Origin: Sulfuritalea hydrogenivorans sk43H
GTDB taxonomy: Bacteria > Pseudomonadota > Gammaproteobacteria > Burkholderiales > Rhodocyclaceae
Direction of reading: 5' to 3'
DNA length: 64,000 nt
Assembly: GCF_000828635.1 (NCBI RefSeq)
Contig: NZ_AP012547.1
Location: forward strand, 2,046,001 to 2,110,000
Shown here piece after piece: positions 1-9,164 of the stretch; position 1 is the stretch's first letter, and each line of letters starts with the position of its first letter. Below the pieces are notes generated by a model. It did no database searches. It was given only the letters and a program-made list of their open reading frames with translations, and had not been told where the DNA came from. The position numbers and the translations under genes are program-made.

Positions 1-110
1 TCGGTGTTGCCACCGTCAGCACCTATCGCGCCCGCCTGCTCGAAAAAATGGGCCTCAAAAGCACGGCAGAGCTGATCCGTTACGGGCTCGAACACGGGTT
101 GGTGGAGTAA
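1..110 (+). CDS. Response regulator, LuxR/NarL-type C-terminal end (partial)
   Basis: Only the last 35 codons are in the window (reading frame starts at base 3, stop TAA at 108-110). The translation carries the recognition-helix segment VSTYRARLLEKMGLKSTAEL and ends EHGLVE, typical of NarL/UvrY-type response regulators with a LuxR-like helix-turn-helix. It should bind DNA as the output domain of a two-component system. The receiver domain lies outside the window, so the partner kinase and targets cannot be named. It sits 6 bp before the following diguanylate cyclase gene on the same strand, so the two may be cotranscribed. Confidence 0.85.
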   Translation, partial: GVATVSTYRARLLEKMGLKSTAELIRYGLEHGLVE

Positions 111-116
111 CGAGAC

Positions 117-1916
117 ATGTCCAAACCCAGCCAGCCATTCGAGATCGCCCGCGAAACACTGCGCCGCCTGGCGACGACCAAGACGCCGCCGACACCCGAC
201 AATTATCGGGCGATTTATCACGAAATCACCGGTTCGAAAATCGCGGAACCCTTTCCGGAGCGCTCGCTGAAGGCCCTGCACGCTGCGTTGCCGCGCGACA
301 CCGCGGAACAGATCCGTTTTGCCAGGCAGCTCGAAACCGCCATTGCCGGCGCCAACTGGGATGGAGTCGGCATGGCACTGACCGACCTGCTGGCCAAGCC
401 CGGTGCCGAGCCGCTTGCCTGGTCCTCGCTGATTCACGAACTGGTGCAGCAACTCGACACCCATCACGCGGGATTGACGACGACCAAGAAGAAAGAGACC
501 GTGGAGCATGTGCTGTCGGTTTCCAATTCCCCCGAACTGCTGTATTCCCGTTTGCAGTCGGCGGTCCGGTCCTGGGCGCATACGCCAATCGGCGACAGCA
601 CCGAACTGGTGTCCGCCGTGGCGCCCGAATCATCCCTGTCGTCTCCCGCCCCAGCGACGGGGTCCGGTGGCAGGCCGCTGGCGGCGGGTTCCGGACGGGA
701 TCAGCCGGCATCTCGTGGCGGCATTGGCGAACTCCAGGAGCTGATTGCCCAACTGCTCAACAACACCTTGTCCATCGTGCTGGCCGAGAATCCGGAACTG
801 GCGCGCGAGTCGAGCGAAATCGCGGCGGCGGTGCGGGCGGCGCGCAATGAAGAGGAGCTCGGTCGGCTCGCCGAGCGCCTGAAGAAGCTCGGCTATCGCG
901 CCCAGTACGTTGCGGAAGACCAGGCTGAACTCAAATCCGCCCTGCTGCAACTGGTGCATCTCATTATCGAAAACATCAGCGAGCTGGTGGTTGATGACCA
1001 ATGGCTGACGGGCCAGATCAGCGTCGTGCGCGAACTCATCAACGAGCCGCTGACCCTGCGCCGGCTGGACGATGTCGAGCGCCGGATGAAAGATGTCATC
1101 ATCAAGCAGAGCTCTCTCAAGAAGAGCCTGAACGACGCCAAGGACAGGCTCAAGCTGATGCTGGCCACGTTCGTCGACCGCCTGTCGGATTTTTCCGAAA
1201 CCACCAGCGGCTATCACGACAAGATCGAAAACTGCGCGCAACGCATCAGCAAGGCCAACGACATCTCCGAGCTGTCCGACGTACTCGATGAAGTCATGCG
1301 CGAGACACGGGTCGTTCAACTCAATGCCGCGCGCTCGCGCGACGAACTGAGCGTCATGCGCACCCGTGTCAGCGAGGCCGAGCGCGAAGTGACCCGACTC
1401 CAGAATGAACTGGCGCATGCCAGCGACCTGGTTCGTCACGATGCCTTGACCGGCGCGCTCAATCGCAAGGGCATGGACGAAGCCCTGGAAAGCGAAGTCG
1501 CCCGCCTGCGCCGCCAGGGAGGATCGCTGAGCCTGGCGATGCTCGACATCGACAACTTCAAGAAGCTCAACGACAGCCTCGGCCATGCCGTGGGCGACGC
1601 CGCGCTGGTGCATCTTTCGCAGGTCGCGCGCGAGACCATCCGGCCCCAGGACACGCTGGCCCGCTACGGTGGCGAGGAATTCGTCATTCTGCTGCCCAAC
1701 ACGCCAATCGGCGACGCCGTGAGCGCCATGGTCCGCGTCCAGCGCGAGCTCACGCGCCGCTTCTTCCTGAGCAATAACGATAAAGTACTCATCACCTTCA
1801 GTTGTGGCGTCGCGGAGCTGCAAGACGAAGAGACGCCCTACGATGCCCTGAAGCGCGCCGATGAAGCCATGTACCTGGCCAAACGGGCAGGCAAGAACCG
1901 CGTAGTACCGGCCTGA
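117..1916 (+). CDS. GGDEF-domain diguanylate cyclase
   Basis: 599 residues, predicted cytoplasmic, no membrane segment. The last third is a GGDEF domain with DALTGALNRKG near residue 441 and the active-site loop RYGGEEFVILLP near 516-527 (GGEEF, an active variant). The inhibitory I-site RxxD is present as RPQD exactly five residues before GGEEF, so product inhibition by c-di-GMP is likely. The N-terminal 400 residues have no domain I recognise; they are helical, with coiled-coil-like stretches before the GGDEF domain, and are probably sensory. The start ATG at 117 has a GGAG-like site in the end of the preceding gene. Role: converts two GTP to c-di-GMP. The input signal is unknown. Confidence 0.9.
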   Translation: MSKPSQPFEIARETLRRLATTKTPPTPDNYRAIYHEITGSKIAEPFPERSLKALHAALPRDTAEQIRFARQLETAIAGANWDGVGMALTDLLAKPGAEPLAWSSLIHELVQQLDTHHAGLTTTKKKETVEHVLSVSNSPELLYSRLQSAVRSWAHTPIGDSTELVSAVAPESSLSSPAPATGSGGRPLAAGSGRDQPASRGGIGELQELIAQLLNNTLSIVLAENPELARESSEIAAAVRAARNEEELGRLAERLKKLGYRAQYVAEDQAELKSALLQLVHLIIENISELVVDDQWLTGQISVVRELINEPLTLRRLDDVERRMKDVIIKQSSLKKSLNDAKDRLKLMLATFVDRLSDFSETTSGYHDKIENCAQRISKANDISELSDVLDEVMRETRVVQLNAARSRDELSVMRTRVSEAEREVTRLQNELAHASDLVRHDALTGALNRKGMDEALESEVARLRRQGGSLSLAMLDIDNFKKLNDSLGHAVGDAALVHLSQVARETIRPQDTLARYGGEEFVILLPNTPIGDAVSAMVRVQRELTRRFFLSNNDKVLITFSCGVAELQDEETPYDALKRADEAMYLAKRAGKNRVVPA

Positions 1917-1951
1917 AACGGCGGGCCTGACAATCCACAGGAGGAGTCACC

Positions 1952-2383
1952 ATGAAGACCTTGAAACAGCTGCTTGACCAGCGTCCGCGCACCCCGATTG
2001 CCGTGTCGCCGGATGACTCCGTGTTTTCTGCCCTGGAACTGATGGCCAAGCATGACATCGGCGCCGTGCTGGCCATTGAGGGCGAACGCCTTGCCGGCAT
2101 CTTCAGCGAACGCGACTACGCCCGCAAGGTCATCCTTCTCGGAAAATCGTCCAGGGAGATCCTGGTGCGCGAGATCATGACCGAGAAAGTGCTCTATGCG
2201 CGTCCCGAACAGACTACCGACCAGGCCATGGCGCTGATGACCGACAAGCGCATCCGTCATCTGCCGGTGCTCGATGGCAATCAGAAACTGATGGGCATGG
2301 TGTCCATCGGCGATCTGGTCAAGGAAACCATCTCGGAACAGGCATTCCTGATCCAGCAACTGGAGCAATACATCGCCGGCTGA
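1952..2383 (+). CDS. CBS-domain protein
   Basis: 143 residues made of a tandem pair of CBS motifs (about residues 8-65 and 75-132) and little else, e.g. AVSPDDSVFSALELMAKHDI and ARPEQTTDQAMALMTDKRI. Stand-alone CBS pairs bind adenine nucleotides and act as energy sensors or small regulatory subunits; the partner here is unknown. A strong ribosome binding site AGGAGG lies 8 bp before the ATG. Ends 12 bp from the oppositely oriented kinase gene, so the two are convergent. Confidence 0.88.
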   Translation: MKTLKQLLDQRPRTPIAVSPDDSVFSALELMAKHDIGAVLAIEGERLAGIFSERDYARKVILLGKSSREILVREIMTEKVLYARPEQTTDQAMALMTDKRIRHLPVLDGNQKLMGMVSIGDLVKETISEQAFLIQQLEQYIAG

Positions 2384-2395
2384 TCCAGACGGATG

Positions 2396-4813
2396 CTACA
2401 TGGATTGCTTGATGGCCAGAAGCGCCTGGTTGCGCAGGGTCTTCATCAGCGACAATTCCTTTTCGGGGATGACGATGCCGCCAGCCCTGTCGCGATCGCA
2501 GTAGATCAGCCCGACTGCCTTGCCCTTGATCAGCAGCGGCAGCAGAACGAAGGTTTTGGCGATCACGGTCTTGCGATACCAGTCGGGAATCTTGCCGGCA
2601 ATCTTGGGATCATCGATATCGGTGATGATGATGTCCACTCCCTTGCTGATCGCCAGTTGAAACACGTTTGGCGCGTCCTCCAGCGGAAAGCGGAATTTTC
2701 GCGCCACCTCGCTGGTGTCGGCGCCAAAGCCGAAACGCCCCACCATGCTGGCGGTCTTGGGTTCCCTGAGGCACAGCAGCACGCGCTCGAATCCCATCGC
2801 CCGATACATGGTCTCCAGCGTAATGCGCAGCACGTCATTCAATGAAAAATCGTCCACCAGCGAGTTGCTGATGTCCTGGATTCCGGCCGCGAGAATATCC
2901 TGTGCCGCATCGGGAACGCCCTCGGCATTCACCTCGCCGGTTTCGCTCTGATCGCGCAACTCCGGGTCGCCGAGCACGGTCAGTTCCAGCGCCGATGCGG
3001 TCGCCGCTTCTTCTGCCGCGGGTGGCGTTTCCTGGCGTGCTCCGGTCCACTCCTTGACATGGCGAACAAAAGGGCTTTGCGTCAGATTCACATGGAGAAC
3101 GGCTGCCAGTTCCTTGAGTTCCGCAAACGACTTTTCCAGCACGTTCTGCAACTGGCTGTCGGAAAAGGACATGGCGGCATTGAAACGCTGACGCGCCGCA
3201 TTCGTCGCCTGGGTTCTCTGCTCCTTCGGTACCGATGCGATCGAGGCACAGATTTCGTTGGCGAAACCGGCCACAACCCGCAGCGTCTCGTCATGTGTCG
3301 TGGGCTTTTTGACCAATCCCTCCGGCAAGGGCCGCAGGCTGTTGATGATCCCCTGCGGAAAGCCCCAGTGACGTGCAATGCCAAGTCCCAGTTCCGAGAA
3401 TGACAGGCCGAAAATCTGGGTCGAGGCGATTTCGTCGGTGCAGTTCTTTTGCAGCATGACTTTTCGAACTTCGGCCACTTCTTCCGGAAAATAAAACTGC
3501 GCCAGAAGCTGGCCAACGCTATGAAACAAGGCGCAGACATAGGCTTCTTCCGCATCCCGCGCCATGAATTCCCTGGCGGCATCCCGCGCCAGGCAGCCCG
3601 CCAGATTGGCGCGCAAGAAGGCTTCCTTCAGTTCGCGCGCGCTGCCCTTGTCCTGCATGTGCTCGAACAGCAGCACCGTAATGGCGATGTTGCGCAAGGC
3701 ATCGAAACCCAGCACGATCACGGCGCGCGAAATGGTGCTGATGGTGCCGCCGCCCGAGCGCCGGTAATGCACCGAGTTCACCAGGCGCAGAATCTTGTTG
3801 GTCAGGCCGTAGTCCTTGAGAATGGTATTGGAAAGCCTGTTGATGCTCTCCTTGTCGGAGCGCGTCAGCCGGTTGATCGCCGACACCGAATCCGAGAGCG
3901 CCGGAAAGTCCGTTTTGTGTTTCATGCGGCGGATCAGGAAGTTCAGCGTGTCGCGCTTTCGGGCCTCGGCCGAAGCCTCTGTCTCGGTCGTGTCGATGGG
4001 CGTGGCGGCGGCGCCAAGGTAATCGTCAAGCTGCGACTTCATCTGCGCCGCGCTGTCCGTGCGCAAGGCCGGATCGCGCGCGCAGGCCTTCAGAACGATG
4101 CCGGCCAGTTGATTGTCGATGCTGACATCGGCGGGCAGCGTCACCGGCTGGCTCAGTATTTGATGAATCATGCTGACCGACGTGCCGCCCTTTACCCACG
4201 GTGTACCGGACAGCATCTCGATCATGACCAGTCCGGCGGCGTAGACGTCTGATTTTTCGCTGACCTGGCGGCCATCGACATACTCGGGCGCGAGATAGCC
4301 GAGGGTACCGGTAATGCCCACATGTTCTTTTTCGACATCGATCGCATCGAGGCGCCTGGCGATGCCGAAATCCATTACACGCGGGCGTCCCTGGGCATCG
4401 ATCAGGATGTTGGAGGGCTTCAGGTCGCGGTGGATGATCCCCGCCGCATGGGCCAGTGCCAGCGCATCGAGCACCTGGCGCATCAGATCGGCGGTACGCG
4501 CGGGAGCGATGCGGCCTTCCCTGGCGATCAGCTCGGCGAGGTTCGGGCCATCGACAAACTCGAACACGAGATAGGGATCGCCATCCTCCTCGCCGGCGTC
4601 GAAAATCGGCACCAGATTGGGGTGTCGCAAGCGGCTGACAGAGCGCGCCTCGGCCAGCAGGGCTTCATTGCGTTTGGCATCGGCGCGCGCGAAATGCAGC
4701 GTCTTGATCGCCACTTCGCGTTCCAGTTGCGGATCCCATCCAAGATAGACGATGCTTTGAGCGCCGCGTCCGAGTTCTCGACGGATTTCAAAGCGGCCGA
4801 TACATTTTTCCAT
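2396..4813 (-). CDS. Ser/Thr protein kinase with HDOD and GAF domains
   Basis: 805 residues. Residues about 1-270 are a Hanks-type kinase: glycine loop GRGAQSIVYLG, lysine in VAIKTL, catalytic loop HRDLKPSN, and DFG in MDFGIARR. The middle (about 285-500) is an HDOD domain (regulatory HD-like fold found in bacterial signalling proteins), and the C-terminal 170 residues form a GAF domain. This kinase-HDOD-GAF order is known in betaproteobacterial signalling proteins. Likely a cytoplasmic kinase whose activity responds to a GAF-bound ligand; substrate unknown. Divergent from the small gene at 4872. Confidence 0.88.
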   Translation of the reverse strand: MEKCIGRFEIRRELGRGAQSIVYLGWDPQLEREVAIKTLHFARADAKRNEALLAEARSVSRLRHPNLVPIFDAGEEDGDPYLVFEFVDGPNLAELIAREGRIAPARTADLMRQVLDALALAHAAGIIHRDLKPSNILIDAQGRPRVMDFGIARRLDAIDVEKEHVGITGTLGYLAPEYVDGRQVSEKSDVYAAGLVMIEMLSGTPWVKGGTSVSMIHQILSQPVTLPADVSIDNQLAGIVLKACARDPALRTDSAAQMKSQLDDYLGAAATPIDTTETEASAEARKRDTLNFLIRRMKHKTDFPALSDSVSAINRLTRSDKESINRLSNTILKDYGLTNKILRLVNSVHYRRSGGGTISTISRAVIVLGFDALRNIAITVLLFEHMQDKGSARELKEAFLRANLAGCLARDAAREFMARDAEEAYVCALFHSVGQLLAQFYFPEEVAEVRKVMLQKNCTDEIASTQIFGLSFSELGLGIARHWGFPQGIINSLRPLPEGLVKKPTTHDETLRVVAGFANEICASIASVPKEQRTQATNAARQRFNAAMSFSDSQLQNVLEKSFAELKELAAVLHVNLTQSPFVRHVKEWTGARQETPPAAEEAATASALELTVLGDPELRDQSETGEVNAEGVPDAAQDILAAGIQDISNSLVDDFSLNDVLRITLETMYRAMGFERVLLCLREPKTASMVGRFGFGADTSEVARKFRFPLEDAPNVFQLAISKGVDIIITDIDDPKIAGKIPDWYRKTVIAKTFVLLPLLIKGKAVGLIYCDRDRAGGIVIPEKELSLMKTLRNQALLAIKQSM

Positions 4814-4871
4814 GGATGAATTCTAGCGTGTTCGGGTTGCCAAGAGGCCTCGGCACTCATACCATAGCGAT

Positions 4872-5096
4872 ATGGAACCCAACGATCCGACAGACCCGCC
4901 CGAGGTATTGCAGGCCCGCCTGGTTGAATTGCGCACGGAGCATCGCGACCTCGACGAGGCAATCCGCCGCATGACGATGACGCCGCCGGACGACGAGTTG
5001 TTGCTGAGACGCCTGAAGAAGAGAAAACTGCTGATCAAGGATCGACTCTCGGCACTGGAACGCCTGCTCGATCCGGACCCCGACGAATACGCCTGA
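4872..5096 (+). CDS. DUF465/YdcH-family small protein
   Basis: 74 residues, strongly charged and helical, with the family pattern LRTEHRDLDEAIRRM ... LLLRRLKKRKLLIKDRLSALE. DUF465 proteins are short helical-hairpin proteins of unknown function, common in proteobacteria. Starts 58 bp from the divergent kinase and ends 12 bp before metY on the same strand, so it could be the first gene of that transcript. Confidence 0.8.
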   Translation: MEPNDPTDPPEVLQARLVELRTEHRDLDEAIRRMTMTPPDDELLLRRLKKRKLLIKDRLSALERLLDPDPDEYA

Positions 5097-5108
5097 ACAA
5101 TCCAAAAC

Positions 5109-6392
5109 ATGACCTACAACTTTGACACGCTGGCCCTGCACGCGGGCCAGGTGCCCGATGAACGCTACGGCGCGCGGGCAACCCCGATCTACCTCACCAC
5201 GTCCTTCGTTTTCAAGGATTCGGACCAGGCCGCCGCGCTGTTCAACATGGAGCGCGCCGGACATGTCTACTCGCGCATATCCAACCCGACCAACGCCGTG
5301 CTTGAAGAACGCATCGCCGCGCTCGAAGGCGGCGTCGGCGCGATAGCGGTGGCATCGGGCCAGGCCGCGCTGCATCTCGCGATTGCCACCCTGATGGGCG
5401 CAGGCAGCCACATCGTTGCCAGCCGCTCGCTGTATGGCGGATCGCACAACCTGCTCGACTACACCCTGCCGCGCTTCGGCATCACCACCACCTTCGTCGA
5501 TCCGCGCGATCTCGACGCGTGGCGTGCCGCGATCCGCCCCGAAACGCGCCTGCTGTTCGGCGAGACGCTGGGCAACCCGGGGCTCGATGTACTGAACATT
5601 CCCGAAGTGGCGGCGCTGGCCCATGAGCACGGCCTGCCGCTGATGGTGGACAGCACCTTCACCACGCCCTGGCTGATGCGCCCCTTCGATCACGGCGCCG
5701 ACCTGATTTTTCATTCGGCGACCAAGTTTCTCGGCGGCCATGGCGTCGCCATCGGCGGCCTGCTGGTCGATGGCGGCACGTTCGACTGGGACAAGTCCGG
5801 GAAATTCCCGACGCTGACCGAGCCCTATGAAGGCTTCCACGGCATGGATTTCAGCGAGGAATCCACCGTCGCCGCGTTTCTGCTGCGGGCGCGCCGCGAG
5901 GGCCTGCGCGACTTCGGCGCCTGCATGAGCCCGATGACCGCCTTCCAGCTGCTGCAAGGCGTCGAGACCCTGCCCCTGCGCATGGAACGGCACATCGCCA
6001 ACACGCGCCAGGCAGTCGCGCATCTGGTGAAGCACGAAGCCGTGGCAGGCGTCGGCTATCCGGAACTGGAGAACCACCCCGACCATGCACTTGCGCAAAA
6101 ACTGCTGCCGCGCGGCGCCGGTTCCGTCTTCAGCTTCACGCTCAAGGGCGGTCGCGCTGCAGGCCGCAAGTTCATCGAAGCCCTGCGCGTGTTCTCGCAC
6201 CTCGCCAATGTCGGCGACGCCAAATCGCTGGTGATCCATCCGGCATCGACTACCCATTTCCGCATGTCCGATGCGGCGCTGGTCGCCGCGGGCATCCACC
6301 CCGGCACCATCCGCCTGTCGATCGGCCTCGAAGATGCCGGCGATCTGATCGAAGACCTCAACCGCGGCCTCGCTGCCGCAGCGAAGGCCTGA
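5109..6392 (+). CDS. metY: O-acetylhomoserine sulfhydrylase (PLP enzyme)
   Basis: 427 residues, the size of the MetY branch of the Cys/Met-metabolism PLP family. The N-terminus DTLALHAGQVPDERYGARAT matches that branch; the PLP-binding lysine is in HSATKFLGGHG (about K206); YSRISNPTNAVLEERIAALEGG and the C-terminal HPASTTHFRMSD motif are intact. It condenses O-acetylhomoserine with sulfide to homocysteine (direct sulfhydrylation route to methionine), in the cytoplasm. O-succinylhomoserine as substrate (MetZ) cannot be excluded from sequence, but the length and N-terminus favour MetY. The next gene starts 3 bp after its stop. Confidence 0.88.
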   Translation: MTYNFDTLALHAGQVPDERYGARATPIYLTTSFVFKDSDQAAALFNMERAGHVYSRISNPTNAVLEERIAALEGGVGAIAVASGQAALHLAIATLMGAGSHIVASRSLYGGSHNLLDYTLPRFGITTTFVDPRDLDAWRAAIRPETRLLFGETLGNPGLDVLNIPEVAALAHEHGLPLMVDSTFTTPWLMRPFDHGADLIFHSATKFLGGHGVAIGGLLVDGGTFDWDKSGKFPTLTEPYEGFHGMDFSEESTVAAFLLRARREGLRDFGACMSPMTAFQLLQGVETLPLRMERHIANTRQAVAHLVKHEAVAGVGYPELENHPDHALAQKLLPRGAGSVFSFTLKGGRAAGRKFIEALRVFSHLANVGDAKSLVIHPASTTHFRMSDAALVAAGIHPGTIRLSIGLEDAGDLIEDLNRGLAAAAKA

Positions 6393-6395
6393 CCG

Positions 6396-7199
6396 ATGCA
6401 GATCGAAATCAACGGTCAATCGGCCTACGCCTACACCGGCGGCAAACCTTTCGATGCCGGCCTGCCCTGCGTCGTGTTCATCCATGGTGCGCAGAACGAC
6501 CATAGCGTCTGGGGCCTGCAAAGCCGCTGGTTTGCCCATCACGGCTATTCCGTACTGGCCGTCGACCTGCCCGGCCATGGCCGCAGCGCGGGCACCCCGC
6601 TGCCGTCGATCGAAGCTCTGGCCGACTGGATTGAATTGCTGCTGGAGAAAGTCGGCGCTGGTGATACGGCGAAAACCGTCTCGCTGGTCGGCCACAGCAT
6701 GGGTTCGCTGATGGCGCTGGAATGCGCCTCGCGTCATCCGGCTCGCATCGCCCGCATCGCGCTGATCGGCACCGCCGTACCGATGCCGGTCTCCGACGTC
6801 CTGCTGGGCCCGGCGAAGGACAATGAACCCAAGGCGATCAGCATGATCAACACCTGGTCGCATTCGCCACGCGGCACCATCGGCGGCAACACCGTGCCGG
6901 GCATGTGGCTGCTGGGCGCGGCGCGCCGCCTCATGGAACGGCAGCAGCCCGGCGTGCTGCACAACGACCTGGCCGCCTGCAACGCCTACAGCCACGGCAT
7001 GGACGCCGCCGCGGCACTGGCTTGCCCGGCGTTGATCGTCAGCGGCAGCCGGGACATGATGACGCACCCGAAGGCGGCCGCAAAGCTGGCCGCCGCGATC
7101 AAGGACGTCAGAAGCATCAATCTCGATGGTGCCGGCCATGCGCTGATGGCCGAGCAGCCCGATGCCGTGCTGGACGCCTTGCGCGGCTTCATCGCCTGA
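6396..7199 (+). CDS. Alpha/beta-hydrolase
   Basis: 267 residues with a complete alpha/beta-hydrolase pattern: oxyanion segment VVFIHGAQNDHSVWG, nucleophile elbow GHSMGS (Ser about 101), acidic residue near SGSRDMMTH and histidine in GAGHALM. No signal peptide, so cytoplasmic. Substrate cannot be told; MhpC/esterase-like members of this type cleave esters or C-C bonds. It follows metY by 3 bp. An in-gene copy of the 24-bp dispersed repeat (6648-6671) encodes EKVGAGDTA in the segment just before the nucleophile strand. Confidence 0.82.
   Translation: MQIEINGQSAYAYTGGKPFDAGLPCVVFIHGAQNDHSVWGLQSRWFAHHGYSVLAVDLPGHGRSAGTPLPSIEALADWIELLLEKVGAGDTAKTVSLVGHSMGSLMALECASRHPARIARIALIGTAVPMPVSDVLLGPAKDNEPKAISMINTWSHSPRGTIGGNTVPGMWLLGAARRLMERQQPGVLHNDLAACNAYSHGMDAAAALACPALIVSGSRDMMTHPKAAAKLAAAIKDVRSINLDGAGHALMAEQPDAVLDALRGFIA
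6648..6671 (+). repeat. Dispersed 24-bp repeat, copy 1 (inside hydrolase gene)
   Basis: Matches the consensus core AGTCGGCGCTGGCGAGACGG with T/T variants (GGTGATACGG). Read in frame as KVGAGDTA. One of about ten copies in this window; see the finding on the dispersed repeat. Confidence 0.7.
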
Positions 7200-7203
7200 C
7201 CCC

Positions 7204-7980
7204 TTGGAGGCATCCGAGGAAAAGCAGCACCCCTTCCCGACAGTCCGCAGCGGCCTGCCGCTGACTGCCCCGTTCGACTGGCTGCGCAGCGGTGCCGATG
7301 ATCTCAAGGCCTGCGGCTTTGCCAGCCTGTTTTACGGAATGTGTTTTGCCGCCGCCGGCGCGCTGCTGCTGCTTGCGTTTCGCCATGCCGTGCAACTGGT
7401 CACGGCTGTCACTACCGGCTTCATGCTGGTCGGGCCGTTCTTTGCCATCGGCCTGTATGAACTCTCGCGCCGCCGCGAGGCCGGCGAGCCGCTGCATCTG
7501 ATCGCCACGCTGATGGTCTGGCGCCGAAACCTCGGTGCCATCGGCATCTATTCGCTGATCCTGATCGTGCTCTACCTGGTCTGGGCGCGCGCCTCGCTGG
7601 TGATGTTCGCCCTGTTCTACCAGGGCGGGATGCCAACCCTGGAAAGCTTCATCGCGCAAATCACCCGATTCGACAATATCGAATTCCTGCTGGCCTACCT
7701 TGCCGTCGGCGGCCTCTTTGCAGGCCTCGTGTTCGCTTTTTCCGTGGTGTCGATCCCGATGATGCTGGATCGCCAGCAGGATGCGGTCACCGCCATGCTG
7801 GCAAGTTTTCTGGCGCTGGTACGCAACCTGCCGATGATGCTGGTCTGGGGCGCGCTGATCGTCCTGTTGACAGCGATCGGCTTCGCCACTGCCTTCATTG
7901 GCCTCATCGTCCTCATGCCGCTGGTAGGGCATGCCACCTGGCACGCCTACCGCGCCCTGATCGAAGCTCGCACACCATGA
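7204..7980 (+). CDS. DUF2189 family integral membrane protein
   Basis: About 258 residues with six hydrophobic segments; WLRSGADDLKACGFASLFYG and the following membrane segment match DUF2189 proteins, whose function is unknown. The start is uncertain: the open frame extends upstream into the hydrolase gene, but TTG at 7204, just after the hydrolase stop, gives a sensible N-terminus (EASEEKQHPFPTVRSG) without overlap. Overlaps the next gene by 4 bp (ATGA), so probably translationally coupled in the metY-hydrolase-DUF2189-MFS-YhhN gene string. Confidence 0.75.
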   Translation: MEASEEKQHPFPTVRSGLPLTAPFDWLRSGADDLKACGFASLFYGMCFAAAGALLLLAFRHAVQLVTAVTTGFMLVGPFFAIGLYELSRRREAGEPLHLIATLMVWRRNLGAIGIYSLILIVLYLVWARASLVMFALFYQGGMPTLESFIAQITRFDNIEFLLAYLAVGGLFAGLVFAFSVVSIPMMLDRQQDAVTAMLASFLALVRNLPMMLVWGALIVLLTAIGFATAFIGLIVLMPLVGHATWHAYRALIEARTP

Positions 7981-9164
7981 TGACCCACAAAAAGAACATC
8001 GCATTGCTGGCCGCGGCGCAGGCCCTGCTGCTGACCAACGGCATCACGCTGGTCGCCATCAACGGCCTGCTCGGACTGCAACTCGCCGCCGACAAGCGGC
8101 TGGCTACTCTGCCGATCACCACCTATGTGATCGGCGGCGCATTGGCCACCCTGCCCGCCGCGTTTTTCATGAAGCGCCATGGCCGCCGGGCCGGCTTCAT
8201 GCTCGGCGCCGGCATCGGCATGCTCGGCGCGCTGATCTCGGCCTTTGCCGTCAGCATCGGCAGCTTCTGGCTGCTTTGCCTCGGCACCGTATTTGCCGGC
8301 ATCTACAACGCTTTCGGCCAGCAATATCGTTTTGCCGCCGCCGATGCGGCGCCGCTCGACTGGAAAGGCAAGGCGATTTCGCTGACGCTGGCGGGCGGCA
8401 TCCTCGGCGGCGTGATCGGTCCGGAAGTCGGCAAACTGACGCGCACGCTGCTGGAACCCACCTACCTCGCCAGTTACGGCGCGCTGATCGGCTTCGCCGC
8501 ATTGTCCATGCTGATCGCCAGCCGGCTCGACATTCCGCCGCTGTCGGTCAGCGAGCAGAAAGCCGTTGGCCGTCCCCTGGGCACGATTGCCCGCCAGCCC
8601 GCCTTTGTTGTCGCCGTGCTGGCGGCATCCTGCGGCTATGGCGTGATGAACCTGCTGATGACGGCGACGCCGCTGGCCATGGACATCTGCGGCCTGCCGT
8701 TTTCCGACACGGCCTTCATCCTGCAATGGCACGTCATCGCCATGTTTGCACCGTCCTTTTTCACCGGCAATTTGATCAAGCGCTTTGGCGTACTGAACAT
8801 CCTTATCGTTGGTGCTGCGCTGATGTTCCTGTGCATCGGCATTGCCGTGTCTGGTGCCACGCTGATGCATTTCTGGTGGGCGCTGGTGCTGCTGGGACTG
8901 GGCTGGAACTTCCTGTTCATCGGCGGCACCACCCTGCTCACGGAAACCTATCGTCCGGAAGAAAAGGCCAAGGTGCAGGGCACCAACGATTTCATCGTGC
9001 TCGGCGTGCAGGGCCTGACGTCCTTGTCTTCCGGCGTCCTGATCGGCAGCGAAGGCTGGACCAGCCTCAACACCTATGCCCTGCCCATCGTGGCCATGAC
9101 GGCACTGGCAAGCACGCTGTTGTGGCTGCGCCGGCGATCCTCGCGCGAGGCGGCGGGCACATGA
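7977..9164 (+). CDS. MFS transporter
   Basis: 395 residues with about twelve hydrophobic helices and the MFS loop signature FMKRHGRRAGFMLGAGIG between helices 2 and 3. Inner-membrane secondary transporter. Substrate cannot be deduced. Its start overlaps the preceding gene by ATGA and its stop overlaps the next gene in the same way. Confidence 0.85.
   Translation: MMTHKKNIALLAAAQALLLTNGITLVAINGLLGLQLAADKRLATLPITTYVIGGALATLPAAFFMKRHGRRAGFMLGAGIGMLGALISAFAVSIGSFWLLCLGTVFAGIYNAFGQQYRFAAADAAPLDWKGKAISLTLAGGILGGVIGPEVGKLTRTLLEPTYLASYGALIGFAALSMLIASRLDIPPLSVSEQKAVGRPLGTIARQPAFVVAVLAASCGYGVMNLLMTATPLAMDICGLPFSDTAFILQWHVIAMFAPSFFTGNLIKRFGVLNILIVGAALMFLCIGIAVSGATLMHFWWALVLLGLGWNFLFIGGTTLLTETYRPEEKAKVQGTNDFIVLGVQGLTSLSSGVLIGSEGWTSLNTYALPIVAMTALASTLLWLRRRSSREAAGT

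Noticed and set aside
4857-7307. 816-residue open frame on the minus strand
   Set aside because: Antisense shadow of metY and the hydrolase; no domain motifs, and the sense genes have intact catalytic residues.
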